This document shows, piece by piece, positions 14,288-21,819 of a stretch of 22,175 bases of DNA (positions are counted from its first letter, which is position 1; every line of letters begins with the position of its first letter). The translations under genes and the position numbers were made by a program. The notes under the pieces are model-generated. The model was not told where the DNA came from. It searched no databases and saw only the letters and a program-made list of their open reading frames with translations. The DNA is from CAYFZR01 sp964347835 [NCBI: uncultured archaeon] (lineage in GTDB: Archaea > CAYFZR01), in assembly GCA_964347835.1 (NCBI GenBank), contig CAYFZR010000044.1:1-22175 (forward strand), read 5' to 3'.

Positions 14288-14785
14288 CTAGACCCTGATT
14301 TTACTTTCCATTTTGCCTATCCTTTTCAATAATTCGGCTTTCTTCACGTTTGAATGTTTTGACCTGATTTTTGTACCCTTTATTAATGCTCGATATCTGC
14401 CCAATAGCCTGGCAACTATAGCTTTTTGTTTCTTTGAGAGAGTCTTTCCTTTAATCTCAGTTGATAATCTTTCCAAGGCTTCATCATATTTTTTCAGTTT
14501 TAAATCGATTTCTTTTGGTATTTCTCGCTCTTCCAGTTCATTTAAAAATTCTTTGAGTTTATTCGTAATATTGATCCCTTTTTCGGTTAGTTTAACGTAC
14601 TTTTTCCTTCCTATTTTCTCCGAATTTAAAAAACCCAGTTTTTCTAGCTCTTGTACCAAATTGAGTGTGTATGCATAAGTAGTATCTATTTCTCTTGATA
14701 ACACATGGACGTACGCGTTATTTTCGCTTTCTACGGCGAGTAACAGCTTACACGGTTTTTCGACCAGAAACTTCCACGCAGACAT
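14288..14785 (-). CDS. Winged-helix (MarR-like) DNA-binding protein
   Basis: A 165-residue protein with an N-terminal winged helix. VHVLSREIDTTYAYTLNLVQELEKLGFL is the HTH (two adjoining pieces), and EKIGRKKYVKLTEKG forms the wing. After residue 75 comes a charged, probably coiled-coil helix (NITNKLKEFLNELEEREIPKE) and a strongly basic tail (LIKGTKIRSKHSNVKKAELLKRIGK) that may contact DNA. The shape is that of MarR-type archaeal regulators; the ligand is not evident. ATG 14785 is chosen over TTG 14794 on the TATA spacing (A/T-rich TTAAATTATATT about 26 bp upstream). It is convergent with the Xer gene, its end only 2 bp away, and is downstream of the RecJ-like gene on the same strand with its own promoter. 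Confidence 0.75.
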   Translation of the reverse strand: MSAWKFLVEKPCKLLLAVESENNAYVHVLSREIDTTYAYTLNLVQELEKLGFLNSEKIGRKKYVKLTEKGINITNKLKEFLNELEEREIPKEIDLKLKKYDEALERLSTEIKGKTLSKKQKAIVARLLGRYRALIKGTKIRSKHSNVKKAELLKRIGKMESKIRV

Positions 14786-14924
14786 ATTAACCAAATTATA
14801 TTTTTTAAATTATATTTATTTTTATAATATTTATATTTTTCTATTTAATTTTAAATATTTATAAAAAAATATATAATAAAATGTATAAATGGAATGAAAA
14901 AAATTACAATAAAAATTGCAAAAT
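14786..14924. other. Extremely A/T-rich spacer
   Basis: About 90 bp (14793-14880) contain almost no G or C. It separates the RecJ-like gene end from the winged-helix gene start. It surely includes the latter's promoter and T runs for the former's termination. Nothing else is recognised. Confidence 0.6.
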
Positions 14925-16259
14925 TCAATTGGAGTTAGAATCGATGATGGTATCTAAGTTCAAAATAAAGTTTTCTTCTTCGCCCTTTGGAATAATAGCG
15001 CCCGCTGCTACATTGTGCCCTCCTCCAGAACCGCCTACTAAACTAGCGGCTGAATTTAAAGCAGATGCTAAGTTGATGTTCATTTGTGGAGAGATCCTTG
15101 CAGAAACTTTTATTTTGTGATTATCCGTATTTGCGAGCCCTAAATTTACGTGATTGTTGGATAGAATACCCGAACTCACCGCAATACCCAGTATCGTTCC
15201 TATCATTGTATCTTTAATTCTATCTTTTGCATAGAAGTACTGTAGATTTCCGTAGAAAATAGGATCTTTTTCTCTCAGGTAATTCAGCCCATCGATAATT
15301 TGCGTCCTGTAGAGATCGAGAAACTGTCTCGCAAGATTTAATTTTTTTTCTCTATCTCCAAGACATATGGACAATCCAACATCCGGATAATCTGTGCGCG
15401 CTGTAGCATTAAGGATAGTAGAAAATTCTTTGGCATCTCTCAACTCTGAACCCTGCGGTTCATAAGGGAACGTGTAGACGTATCCTATTAAATTTTTGGT
15501 TGTATCTACGGGCACGTTAGAGTTAAACATTAAATAGACAAGCTTCGTTATTAACCGCCTTTTTTCATGCGGAGTGAGTTCAAACCAGCGCCTGTTTTTG
15601 ATCCCTATCGAACTTAAAAAAGAATGACATGACTTAATGTTTCCGGTCATTCCAGGGATAAAGGGATCGGAGGAATAACATAGCAAATTTGCTATCTTCT
15701 TTGTTTCTTTTCCATAAAACTTGAGATCTTTTTCTTCTCGAAGCACTCCGCTTTCGCATCCTTTGTTTAATAACCAGCGGTTCAACCCAACTAATCTGCC
15801 GGTACGATCCTGTCTATCCCCGATCGCGCCTACAGTAGAGAGGGTAAAAAATCTGGAATTTTCATTAGATTGTAAATAGGAAAATAAACCCAATAAACCA
15901 GAAGCTGAAATTTCCTCTGAACCGTTAAATCCGAAATTAAATGGATTTATGACTTTAGGATTCAAGGTATAATGATGGTCAAATACCATGGAATTCGGAG
16001 TTGGATCTAAATTAAGATCTGCAGCAACTATGAATTCAGAATAGTCATTTAAGTCAACCTCTCCAGATGACTTTAAAAATTCTACTGTATATTCTATATT
16101 TAGATTTTTGAGAGCATTAACCAAAATAGCTGCAGCCGCTATTCCATCAGCATCCGAATGAGAGAGTACCTTAACCTCCTTTTTTTTCTTCAGTTCATAT
16201 AACGAATTCCTAAGTGTTTTGAGGAATAGATTAAATTGCCTCCTATTTGAATAATCCAT
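14925..16259 (-). CDS. RecJ-like DHH single-strand exonuclease
   Basis: A 444-residue DHH-family phosphoesterase of the archaeal RecJ/GAN type. Motif I is SHSDADG (33-39), motif II ADLN (80-83) and motif III DHH (94-96). The C-terminal DHHA1 domain ends with GGSGGGHNVAAGAIIP (409-424). The enzymes use Mn2+ to degrade single-stranded nucleic acid and, in archaea, associate with the GINS-MCM replication complex or act on RNA ends. The length fits archaeal RecJ proteins lacking the bacterial OB domain. The ATG at 16259 is the first in frame; A/T-rich promoter sequence lies upstream in the divergent gap. NrnA-like nanoRNase is the nearest alternative, but those are about 320 residues. Confidence 0.86.
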   Translation of the reverse strand: MDYSNRRQFNLFLKTLRNSLYELKKKKEVKVLSHSDADGIAAAAILVNALKNLNIEYTVEFLKSSGEVDLNDYSEFIVAADLNLDPTPNSMVFDHHYTLNPKVINPFNFGFNGSEEISASGLLGLFSYLQSNENSRFFTLSTVGAIGDRQDRTGRLVGLNRWLLNKGCESGVLREEKDLKFYGKETKKIANLLCYSSDPFIPGMTGNIKSCHSFLSSIGIKNRRWFELTPHEKRRLITKLVYLMFNSNVPVDTTKNLIGYVYTFPYEPQGSELRDAKEFSTILNATARTDYPDVGLSICLGDREKKLNLARQFLDLYRTQIIDGLNYLREKDPIFYGNLQYFYAKDRIKDTMIGTILGIAVSSGILSNNHVNLGLANTDNHKIKVSARISPQMNINLASALNSAASLVGGSGGGHNVAAGAIIPKGEEENFILNLDTIIDSNSN

Positions 16260-16503
16260 GATTAATCCTCGTAAGTAGATTTATTTATATTTTAATTACT
16301 ATTGAACGCTCATATCTTAAAAATCTTTCGATTTTGTCAGACAATTAAAAAAACAAGATTATTTAATGCTTAACTTAAGAAAAGAAGAATGATTAGAGAA
16401 GTAAACATAGTAGGTAGGCATTCAAATATTATAAGGAAAATTTGTTAATAAAAAGCAAAAAAGAGATAAAGCATCGACAAAGAATTGACAAGAACATGGT
16501 GAT
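16260..16503. other. Divergent intergenic region with possible short ORF
   Basis: This 244-bp gap between the divergent RecJ-like and MBL genes contains TATA-like sequences for both directions. A 19-codon ORF plus stop (16389-16448, starting MIREVNIVGRH) begins about 26 bp after TTATTTAAT (16360-16368), as a leaderless message would. No homology is recognised. It could be a leader peptide or chance. Confidence 0.35.
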
Positions 16504-17172
16504 ATGATGAAAGTTTACGACGGAATTTACTTCATCCCAGGCAGATTATATGACTCTAACGTCATATTCCTAAAAGGAGATGTAAACGTTATCGTAGATA
16601 CGGGAACCGGCAGTTTCTTGGAGTATTTAATCAGCGAAATAAGAAAATGCGTAGTAGACATCGAGGATATAGATTGGATAGTAGATACTCACTGTCATCA
16701 TGATCACACCGGGGCTAATTATGAGTTTAAGAAGAAGAGTAACGCTAAAATCGCGATTCATGAGAAAGATTTGAATCCTCTCCAGGAAGGTGACCAGAGA
16801 ATTACCGGTGCGTGGATATTCGGTCAAACCGCAGTACCGGTTGAGGTTGAAAGAACATTAAACGAAGGCGATGTTTTAAAACTCGGAAACTATGATTTCG
16901 AAGTCATTCACGCTCCGGGGCACACCATAGGCTGTATATGTTTATATAACGCCGAAAATCAAATTCTAATCTCGGGGGATGTTGTTTTCTCCCACGGAGG
17001 AATAGGAAGAGTAGATACGCCTACAGGGGACAGTAGTCAAATGAAAGAATCTATAAGAAGACTCACGGAACTGGACGTTGAATTATTGCTTCCCGGACAT
17101 GGTCCCTCTGTATCTGAAGACGCAGAAGAACATATCTTAAGATCTTACAGAATGGCTGAGATGTTTTTGTAA
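16504..17172 (+). CDS. MBL-fold metallohydrolase
   Basis: A 222-residue metallo-beta-lactamase-fold hydrolase. Metal ligands are seen in THCHHDH (His63, His65, Asp67, His68), His140 (HAPGHTIG), Asp159 (LISGDVVF) and His199 (LLPGHGPS), all in the right order. It is of the glyoxalase-II-like single-domain type and could act on thioesters, phosphodiesters or lactones; the substrate is not deducible. Start: tandem ATG ATG; GGTGAT (16498-16503) abuts the first, so ATG 16507 is equally likely. It is the first gene of a three-gene operon: its TAA is directly followed by the ATG of the MJ1316-like gene. The RNA-end-related neighbour hints at RNA or nucleotide chemistry, as inference only. Confidence 0.88.
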   Translation: MMKVYDGIYFIPGRLYDSNVIFLKGDVNVIVDTGTGSFLEYLISEIRKCVVDIEDIDWIVDTHCHHDHTGANYEFKKKSNAKIAIHEKDLNPLQEGDQRITGAWIFGQTAVPVEVERTLNEGDVLKLGNYDFEVIHAPGHTIGCICLYNAENQILISGDVVFSHGGIGRVDTPTGDSSQMKESIRRLTELDVELLLPGHGPSVSEDAEEHILRSYRMAEMFL

Positions 17173-17409
17173 ATGTGGTCTAGAGATGTATTGAACAGGT
17201 TAAAATGGCATCCTGAAGAAACGCTAGATGATGTGGAGATAAAAATAATTCATAGGGGCGGTGAGGGAAACTTAAAAATATTTAAAGGTACGGAAATTGA
17301 AAAACTTGAAAAGAGTTTCTTCGTAACCAAAGACGATACCTGGATACCATATCACAGAATAGTCGAGATCAAAAGAAAGGACGAAATACTCTGGAAGAAG
17401 GAGATATAG
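17173..17409 (+). CDS. MJ1316/DUF504 (UPF0248) RNA-end-binding domain protein
   Basis: A 78-residue single-domain protein of the DUF504/UPF0248 family. VLNRLKWHPEETLDDVEIKI, an IIHRGGEGN turn, and DTWIPYHRIVEI near the end are the signature; the His in PYHRI is highly conserved. The domain has been proposed, from sequence context, to recognise cyclic-phosphate RNA ends and occurs with RNA ligases and 2H phosphodiesterases. Its ATG follows the MBL stop with no gap, and its TAG is followed immediately by the ATG of the next gene, so translation is coupled across the operon. Confidence 0.88.
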   Translation: MWSRDVLNRLKWHPEETLDDVEIKIIHRGGEGNLKIFKGTEIEKLEKSFFVTKDDTWIPYHRIVEIKRKDEILWKKEI

Positions 17410-18789
17410 ATGCTGAGGAAAACTCCAGAAAAAGTCAAAAGTCTAATATCTAAAGGAAAAATAAAAGTCTGTGTCTTGGGCTTGGGCTATATCGGCGCCC
17501 CTACTGCCTCTGCTTTTGCTCTGGCTGGAGCTAATGTAATAGGATACGATATAAACAAGAGTACGGTTGAAAAGATAAACTCCGGCGTTTCTCCAATTTC
17601 AGATCTTCATGGAAAAAGTTTACTGGAGAAGGCTCATCGAAAAGGCAATCTGAAGGCTACAAATGACCCTGAAGAACTAAAAGATATAGATCTTTTTTTG
17701 GTATGCGTTCCTACGCCCATTGATTCGATGAAAAGACCGAATCTAAATCCATTAATCAATGCATCGAGGACGATTGGAGAGAACATTAAAGAGGACGCCC
17801 TTGTCATCGTGGAGAGCACGGTCTGGCCCGGAACTACAGAAGAAATCGTCCTTCCCATAATAGAGGAAACATCAGGATTAAAGGCCTCGAAGGAATTCGG
17901 TCTTGCCCACTGTCCAGAGAGAATCGACGTTGGAAACCCTGAGTACCATCTCCTAAACATTCCGAGAGTGGTTGGAGGAATAGATGAAAGGAGCACAGAT
18001 CTTTCGCAAGCAGTATACAAGGCTGTACTAGATGCTGAAATCTATAAAGTAAAGAATTCCAGAATTGCGGAGTCTGTAAAATTACTGGAGAATACATACC
18101 GAGACGTAAATATTGCGCTGGTAAACGAGTTAGCAAGAATTTTTGAGAGGCTCGATATCGATATAGTGGAAGTAATCCAAGCGGCGTGCACGAAACCATT
18201 TGCTTTTCAGCCGCATTATCCCGGAGCGGGTGTCGGCGGGCATTGCATACCCGTGGATCCTTACTATCTGGTTTATAAGGCCAGCGAAGTGGGTATTGAA
18301 CCCTTGCTTTTGCTTACCGCGAGAAAAATAAACGAATACATGCCCCATCACATTGTTACTTTAGTAATGGAGGCGTTAAACGAGATCAAAAAACCAATAA
18401 GAGGTACTAAAATAGCTGTCTTAGGACTAACTTATAAAGGAGACGTAAAAGATGTGAGAGAGTCCCCTGCGCTCCCCATAATAAACGATTTAAAATCAAA
18501 GGGCGCTGTTTTATCTCTCTATGATCCTTTTTTAAATAAAGAGGAGATTTTAGATTATTTTGGAATTAATGCATCTATTTCAGTTGAAGATGCTTGCAAA
18601 GAAGCATTTTGTTTATTATTGATAACCGCTCACTCGGAATTTAAAAAATTAGACTTGAGGAAAATATCAGAAAATATGAAGAAGCCTTCTGTAGTCGTGG
18701 ATGGAAGAAATATACTTGATCCAAATGAAGTGATAGAAAACGACCTCTTATATATAGGAGTGGGGAGAAGATACCTCAAATCTAAATAA
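17410..18789 (+). CDS. wecC: UDP-N-acetyl-D-mannosamine dehydrogenase-like (WecC type)
   Basis: A 459-residue nucleotide-sugar dehydrogenase. The N-terminal NAD-binding motif is GLGYIG (24-29). The central domain has ESVKLLENTYRDVNIAL with the catalytic Lys, and the active-site Cys279 is in PGAGVGGHCIPVDPYYL, the WecC-type form. The C-terminal UDP-binding Rossmann domain has LGLTYKGDVKDVRESPA. The enzyme oxidises a UDP-N-acetylhexosamine to the uronate with 2 NAD+, supplying surface glycans or N-glycans in archaea. VglA/WbpA-type GlcNAc dehydrogenases are close alternatives. It is the third gene of a gap-free operon with an MBL hydrolase and a DUF504 protein; no glycan genes adjoin. It is convergent with hisB, 20 bp between. 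Confidence 0.9.
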   Translation: MLRKTPEKVKSLISKGKIKVCVLGLGYIGAPTASAFALAGANVIGYDINKSTVEKINSGVSPISDLHGKSLLEKAHRKGNLKATNDPEELKDIDLFLVCVPTPIDSMKRPNLNPLINASRTIGENIKEDALVIVESTVWPGTTEEIVLPIIEETSGLKASKEFGLAHCPERIDVGNPEYHLLNIPRVVGGIDERSTDLSQAVYKAVLDAEIYKVKNSRIAESVKLLENTYRDVNIALVNELARIFERLDIDIVEVIQAACTKPFAFQPHYPGAGVGGHCIPVDPYYLVYKASEVGIEPLLLLTARKINEYMPHHIVTLVMEALNEIKKPIRGTKIAVLGLTYKGDVKDVRESPALPIINDLKSKGAVLSLYDPFLNKEEILDYFGINASISVEDACKEAFCLLLITAHSEFKKLDLRKISENMKKPSVVVDGRNILDPNEVIENDLLYIGVGRRYLKSK

Positions 18790-18809
18790 TAAAATAGTTT
18801 TACTTTTAT

Positions 18810-19373
18810 TTATTCTAATACTCCCTTTGTTGACGGTAGTTCTTTGGAAGTCTCCGTTGCAGCCATTCGCATCGCTCTTCCAAATGCCTTGAACGTCGCT
18901 TCTACTATATGGTGAGCGTTTTCGCCGCTTAATCGTCTGATGTGAATGTTCATACCGCTCTTCGATGCTAAGATGTTGAAAAAATTATCTAATAATTCAG
19001 TAGGGAAATCTCCAACCTTATCTTCTTCTAATTCCAATGAAACATTGCAGAAAGATCTCCCACTAATATCAACGGAAGCCAGAATTAAGGCATCATCCAT
19101 CGGAAATATAGAAAATCCTGCTCTTTCAATTCCTAACTTATCTCCAAGGGAATCCGATATACATTCACCGAGCAATTCTGCTGTTTCTTTTGTTAATTCA
19201 TAAATATTTTCCAGATATCCTTTTACAGTTAGATCAAAACCAGAAAATACCGAGAAAGAAGATAGAATATGACTAAAAAAGGCATTTGGCAAATCGATAT
19301 CAAATTTTCCTTCTCCGTCTATATTCAATTCAACTTTTACTTCATTTCTCTCGCGCTTACTTCTCCTCGGCAA
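18810..19373 (-). CDS. hisB: HisB-like imidazoleglycerol-phosphate dehydratase, first metal motif lost
   Basis: A 187-residue protein clearly homologous to IGPD (HisB), which dehydrates imidazole glycerol phosphate. The second half is normal: FPMDDALILASVDISGRSF, His144 in MNIHIRRL, GENAHHIVEA with HHxxE at 154-158, and terminal STKG (Lys183). The first half has lost its matching metal motif. Canonical IDDHHTVED is replaced by NIYELTKETAE (56-66), with no His, and FFDHML is FFSHIL (His35 kept). IGPD active sites need two Mn2+ held by both HHxxE motifs, so activity is doubtful or altered. The start TTG 19373 gives a 17-bp overlap with hisA. The reading frame is intact, with no frameshift. A repurposed paralogue is possible; the true HisB may lie elsewhere. 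Confidence 0.82.
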   Translation of the reverse strand: MPRRSKRERNEVKVELNIDGEGKFDIDLPNAFFSHILSSFSVFSGFDLTVKGYLENIYELTKETAELLGECISDSLGDKLGIERAGFSIFPMDDALILASVDISGRSFCNVSLELEEDKVGDFPTELLDNFFNILASKSGMNIHIRRLSGENAHHIVEATFKAFGRAMRMAATETSKELPSTKGVLE

Positions 19374-20076
19374 TCCTCTTCGCCTCCCTGAAGTCTAATA
19401 TGCCTTTGTAAAAAGCCATTCCAACCACAATTCCCCATGCATTCAGGCTTTTTATATTTTTCACATCTTCCAAACTTGTTATGCCTCCTGAAACGATTAC
19501 AGGAAGGTTTGTGCTCCTTACAAATTTTTCTATGTAGGATAGGCGCACTCCCTCGAGTCTTCCTTCTACGTTTACATCCGTATATAAGTATCCCCATGCG
19601 CCTAATTCTTCGTATTTTTTCGAAAGTTTAATTGGGGATTGTTTATGAGATTCACTCCAGCCTTTAATTACCACGAAATTGTCCTTGAAGTCTAACGCTA
19701 CTATAACTCTTTTTCCAAACTCTTTAGATAGTTCTTGAACGAGTTCAGGGTTTTTTATGGCGGAAGTTCCCAATATTACTTTGTCAACTCCCCTCTCCAG
19801 TAAAAGAGAGGCATCCTGATAGGTTCTTATTCCTCCTCCCAACTGGATAGGTATGGAGATTTTGTCGATTATTTTATCAACTACCTCGATATTTTTTCTT
19901 TTACCCTCGAAGGCACCGTCCAAATCGATTACGTGTAGTATTTCGGCACCCTGATCTTGCCAGTAAAGAGACACCTCTACCGGATCTTCTATTACAACCT
20001 GCTCACTTCCTTTCTTTCCCTGTACTAACTGGACGCATTTTTTATTCATGATATCGACGGAGGGTATAACGATCAT
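19357..20076 (-). CDS. hisA: HisA, phosphoribosyl-formimino isomerase
   Basis: A 239-residue TIM-barrel HisA, which converts ProFAR to PRFAR in step four of histidine synthesis. Seen: Asp8 in IPSVDIMNKKCVQLVQG (first catalytic acid), VIDLDGAFEG, phosphate loops LGGGIR (79-84) and VSGGITS (195-201), VILGTSA and VALDFKD. The second catalytic acid, Asp in the usual TDxxRDG motif, is Glu171 here (TDVNVEG). Glu may be tolerated or be typical of this clade; I cannot check. ATG 20076 has SD GGGTGAG just upstream, overlapping the end of hisH, which stops 4 bp before. HisF and other pathway genes are not in the window. A bifunctional PriA-type isomerase is a remote alternative. Confidence 0.9.
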   Translation of the reverse strand: MIVIPSVDIMNKKCVQLVQGKKGSEQVVIEDPVEVSLYWQDQGAEILHVIDLDGAFEGKRKNIEVVDKIIDKISIPIQLGGGIRTYQDASLLLERGVDKVILGTSAIKNPELVQELSKEFGKRVIVALDFKDNFVVIKGWSESHKQSPIKLSKKYEELGAWGYLYTDVNVEGRLEGVRLSYIEKFVRSTNLPVIVSGGITSLEDVKNIKSLNAWGIVVGMAFYKGILDFREAKRIAEEK

Positions 20077-20080
20077 ATTC

Positions 20081-20689
20081 TCACCCTACGATATCGATAA
20101 AGTTTCTCAGTATCTTCAATCCGGAATTGCCGCTCTTTTCCGGATGGAACTGAGTAGCATATACGTTGTTTTTACTTATAACGCTGCAGAATTCTATGTA
20201 ATAATTGGTAGTGGATGTTACCACATCTTTTTCTTCCGGAACTGTATAGTATGAGTGCACAAAGTAAAAATGCGTTCCATTTTCTATGTCTTCTAATAAT
20301 TTACTGTTTTTTTGAATTTCTATTGTATTCCAGCCCATGTGAGGTATCTTTACTTTTTCTGGCAGTCTTATAACTTTCCCTCTTATGACATCTAGCCCCA
20401 TGTGTAGTCCATTTTCATAACTAAGTGTAGCGAACATTTGCATCCCGAGACATATTCCTAAGACGGGAATATCTGACTCTATCAGTTCTTTTAAAGTAAT
20501 AACTAACGGACTTATGTTGGTTATTGCATCCCTAAACGCACCGACTCCCGGTAAGATAATACCAGCAGATCTTTTTAGATCATCTTTTCTGTGAGATATA
20601 ATGGTTGAGGCTCCCTGCAGTTCTAAAGCCTTCTGAACACTTCTTAGGTTGCCCATTCCATAGTCGATAATCACTATTTCATTCGACAT
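20081..20689 (-). CDS. hisH: HisH, glutamine amidotransferase subunit of IGP synthase
   Basis: A 202-residue class I glutamine amidotransferase. It provides ammonia to HisF, which makes imidazole glycerol phosphate and AICAR. The nucleophile Cys80 sits in LGICLGMQ, and His182 and Glu184 in ATQFHPEKSG complete the triad. DYGMGNLRSVQKAL, PGVGAFRDA and IPHMGWN are HisH-specific. ATG 20689 (MSNEIVIIDYG) is preferred over the TTG nine codons upstream, since the extension does not resemble HisH. A TATA-like TTTATTTATT lies about 25-40 bp upstream in the divergent gap. It is the first gene of hisH-hisA-hisB. Its partner HisF is not in the window. Confidence 0.92.
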   Translation of the reverse strand: MSNEIVIIDYGMGNLRSVQKALELQGASTIISHRKDDLKRSAGIILPGVGAFRDAITNISPLVITLKELIESDIPVLGICLGMQMFATLSYENGLHMGLDVIRGKVIRLPEKVKIPHMGWNTIEIQKNSKLLEDIENGTHFYFVHSYYTVPEEKDVVTSTTNYYIEFCSVISKNNVYATQFHPEKSGNSGLKILRNFIDIVG

Positions 20690-20788
20690 ACAAATCCAAA
20701 AAATGCCCGCGAACAAATAAATAAACCTTACTCTACATTTTTGATTTTAATAATACAAAATATTAACTAAAAAATAGGTGAATTAACT

Positions 20789-20980
20789 TTGTCAATACGA
20801 TTCATCCCGCCATTTATGCGCGGATTAATACGGTACGTCGTTCCACTGTTTGTTGCATTGGTTTCATATGAAATTGCAATTAATAAAGGCGCAAGTTCTG
20901 CTTTGGGTTTAGTTATTGGCATCTTAGCTTTTTTAATAATCTTTTTTTGCAGCGGACCATACCTGAGAGGAGGTGAATAG
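20789..20980 (+). CDS. Small membrane protein, 63 residues
   Basis: A 63-residue protein that is mostly two hydrophobic segments (about 14-30, VVPLFVALVSYEIAI; and 36-54, ALGLVIGILAFLIIFFC) with a basic N-terminus, so a two-helix hairpin membrane protein. No family is recognised. The start is TTG 20789, supported by SD AGGTGA (20776-20781) 7 nt upstream; no in-frame ATG precedes the first helix. Its stop lies 3 bp before the ATG of the SHOCT-like gene, so the two form an operon divergent from the his genes. Confidence 0.7.
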   Translation: MSIRFIPPFMRGLIRYVVPLFVALVSYEIAINKGASSALGLVIGILAFLIIFFCSGPYLRGGE

Positions 20981-20983
20981 ATC

Positions 20984-21226
20984 ATGGCTGACTTAAAGAT
21001 TAAAGTTTACAAGACTGGCGAGGAGAAACCGGAAACGGTGGTAACCATCCCGTTGAAGATTCTGCGCATCTTCACGAAATTTGTCCCCAAAAAGGTAGAA
21101 TCAGCTCTAAGAGAAGAAGGAATTGATATGGACGAGATCGCCAGCTTGGTAGAAAAACAAGAAGTGACAGGCAAGATAATAGAGGTGGAAAAGGAGAAGG
21201 AGCGTATAGTCATCTCAATCGAGTGA
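20984..21226 (+). CDS. SHOCT-like domain protein, 80 residues
   Basis: An 80-residue acidic protein. TVVTIPLKILRIFTKFVPKKVESALREEGIDMDEIASLV (two adjoining pieces) followed by a short beta-rich acidic end (GKIIEVEKEKERIVISIE) resembles the SHOCT-like N-terminal unit seen in YvlB/LiaX-type proteins and in small archaeal stand-alone proteins. The amphipathic LKILRIFTKFVPKK helix could touch the membrane. A strong SD (GGAGGTG) sits about 9 nt before ATG 20984, inside the end of the membrane protein gene. A functional link to that neighbour is likely; the function is unknown. Confidence 0.65.
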   Translation: MADLKIKVYKTGEEKPETVVTIPLKILRIFTKFVPKKVESALREEGIDMDEIASLVEKQEVTGKIIEVEKEKERIVISIE

Positions 21227-21232
21227 TGCAGT

Positions 21233-21433
21233 TCAATCATCCTCGTCAAAAATGAAAACCTCATCTATTTTCGATTGTAAAACCTTCGCGATTTTATGAG
21301 CAAGCTTGAGCGAGGGGTTGTATTTACCCTTCTCTATGAATACTATTGTTTCTCTTCTTACTCCCACTTTTTTTGCCAGGTCTGCCTGTGTCATATCATA
21401 TCTGGCTCTGAGCTCCTTGATTCTTGTTTTCAT
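21233..21433 (-). CDS. Xre-family (Cro/CI HTH) regulator
   Basis: A 66-residue protein that is a single HTH_XRE domain. [22 protein letters not shown] carries helices 1-2, [17 protein letters not shown] is the recognition region, and [18 protein letters not shown] the C-terminal helices. Small stand-alone Xre proteins of this kind pair with DUF2178-type membrane proteins in many archaea and bacilli and are thought to control them. The ATG overlaps the upstream membrane gene's stop by 4 bp (ATGA). An antitoxin role is possible but there is no evident toxin. Confidence 0.88.
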   Translation of the reverse strand: MKTRIKELRARYDMTQADLAKKVGVRRETIVFIEKGKYNPSLKLAHKIAKVLQSKIDEVFIFDEDD

Positions 21434-21819
21434 TCAATGTCTCCTCTCTTGTGATAAACAATTGAAGAGATCATATATGCTGATATCCCGATAGCCAAAA
21501 TTAGAAGGGATAATAGGTTAAATGGTTTGGGTCCGATTATGCTTAAGGCAACTAACCCAAAACAAACAACTATGAAACTGTTTCTGGCGCTTTTGTCAAG
21601 TATTTTATCTATCCTTTCATCAGTTATGATTTTCTTTTTCCTCTTTGTCAGATGTATTGAGGAAAGGGCGAATCCAAATGAAAAAACCACAAAGAAGATC
21701 AAGAAGTCCAATAGTGATTTGCTTTCCCCTCTAAAGTACCATGCAAGGTATGCTCCAACAAACGCTGAAAATATAGAAAGGATAAAATACATATAAGGAA
21801 AAAGAGGCTTTTTTTTCAT
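21430..21819 (-). CDS. DUF2178-type four-helix membrane protein
   Basis: A 129-residue membrane protein with four predicted helices (about 8-28, 37-55, 80-95, 101-119) and a cytosolic basic loop with [16 protein letters not shown], the DUF2178 signature. The molecular function of the family is unknown. Both ends overlap neighbours by ATGA-type coupling: its ATG with the stop of the upstream membrane gene and its TGA with the Xre ATG. The three genes therefore form one transcript, membrane-membrane-regulator. Confidence 0.75.
   Translation of the reverse strand: MKKKPLFPYMYFILSIFSAFVGAYLAWYFRGESKSLLDFLIFFVVFSFGFALSSIHLTKRKKKIITDERIDKILDKSARNSFIVVCFGLVALSIIGPKPFNLLSLLILAIGISAYMISSIVYHKRGDIE

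Noticed and set aside
17634-18199. Two overlapping minus-strand ORFs inside the sugar dehydrogenase gene
   Set aside because: Antisense shadows; the plus frame carries all the NAD and active-site motifs.
18946-19203. 85-residue plus-strand ORF opposite hisB that might explain its odd first half
   Set aside because: The hisB frame is open and homologous on both sides of the altered motif, so no frameshift or competing gene is needed.
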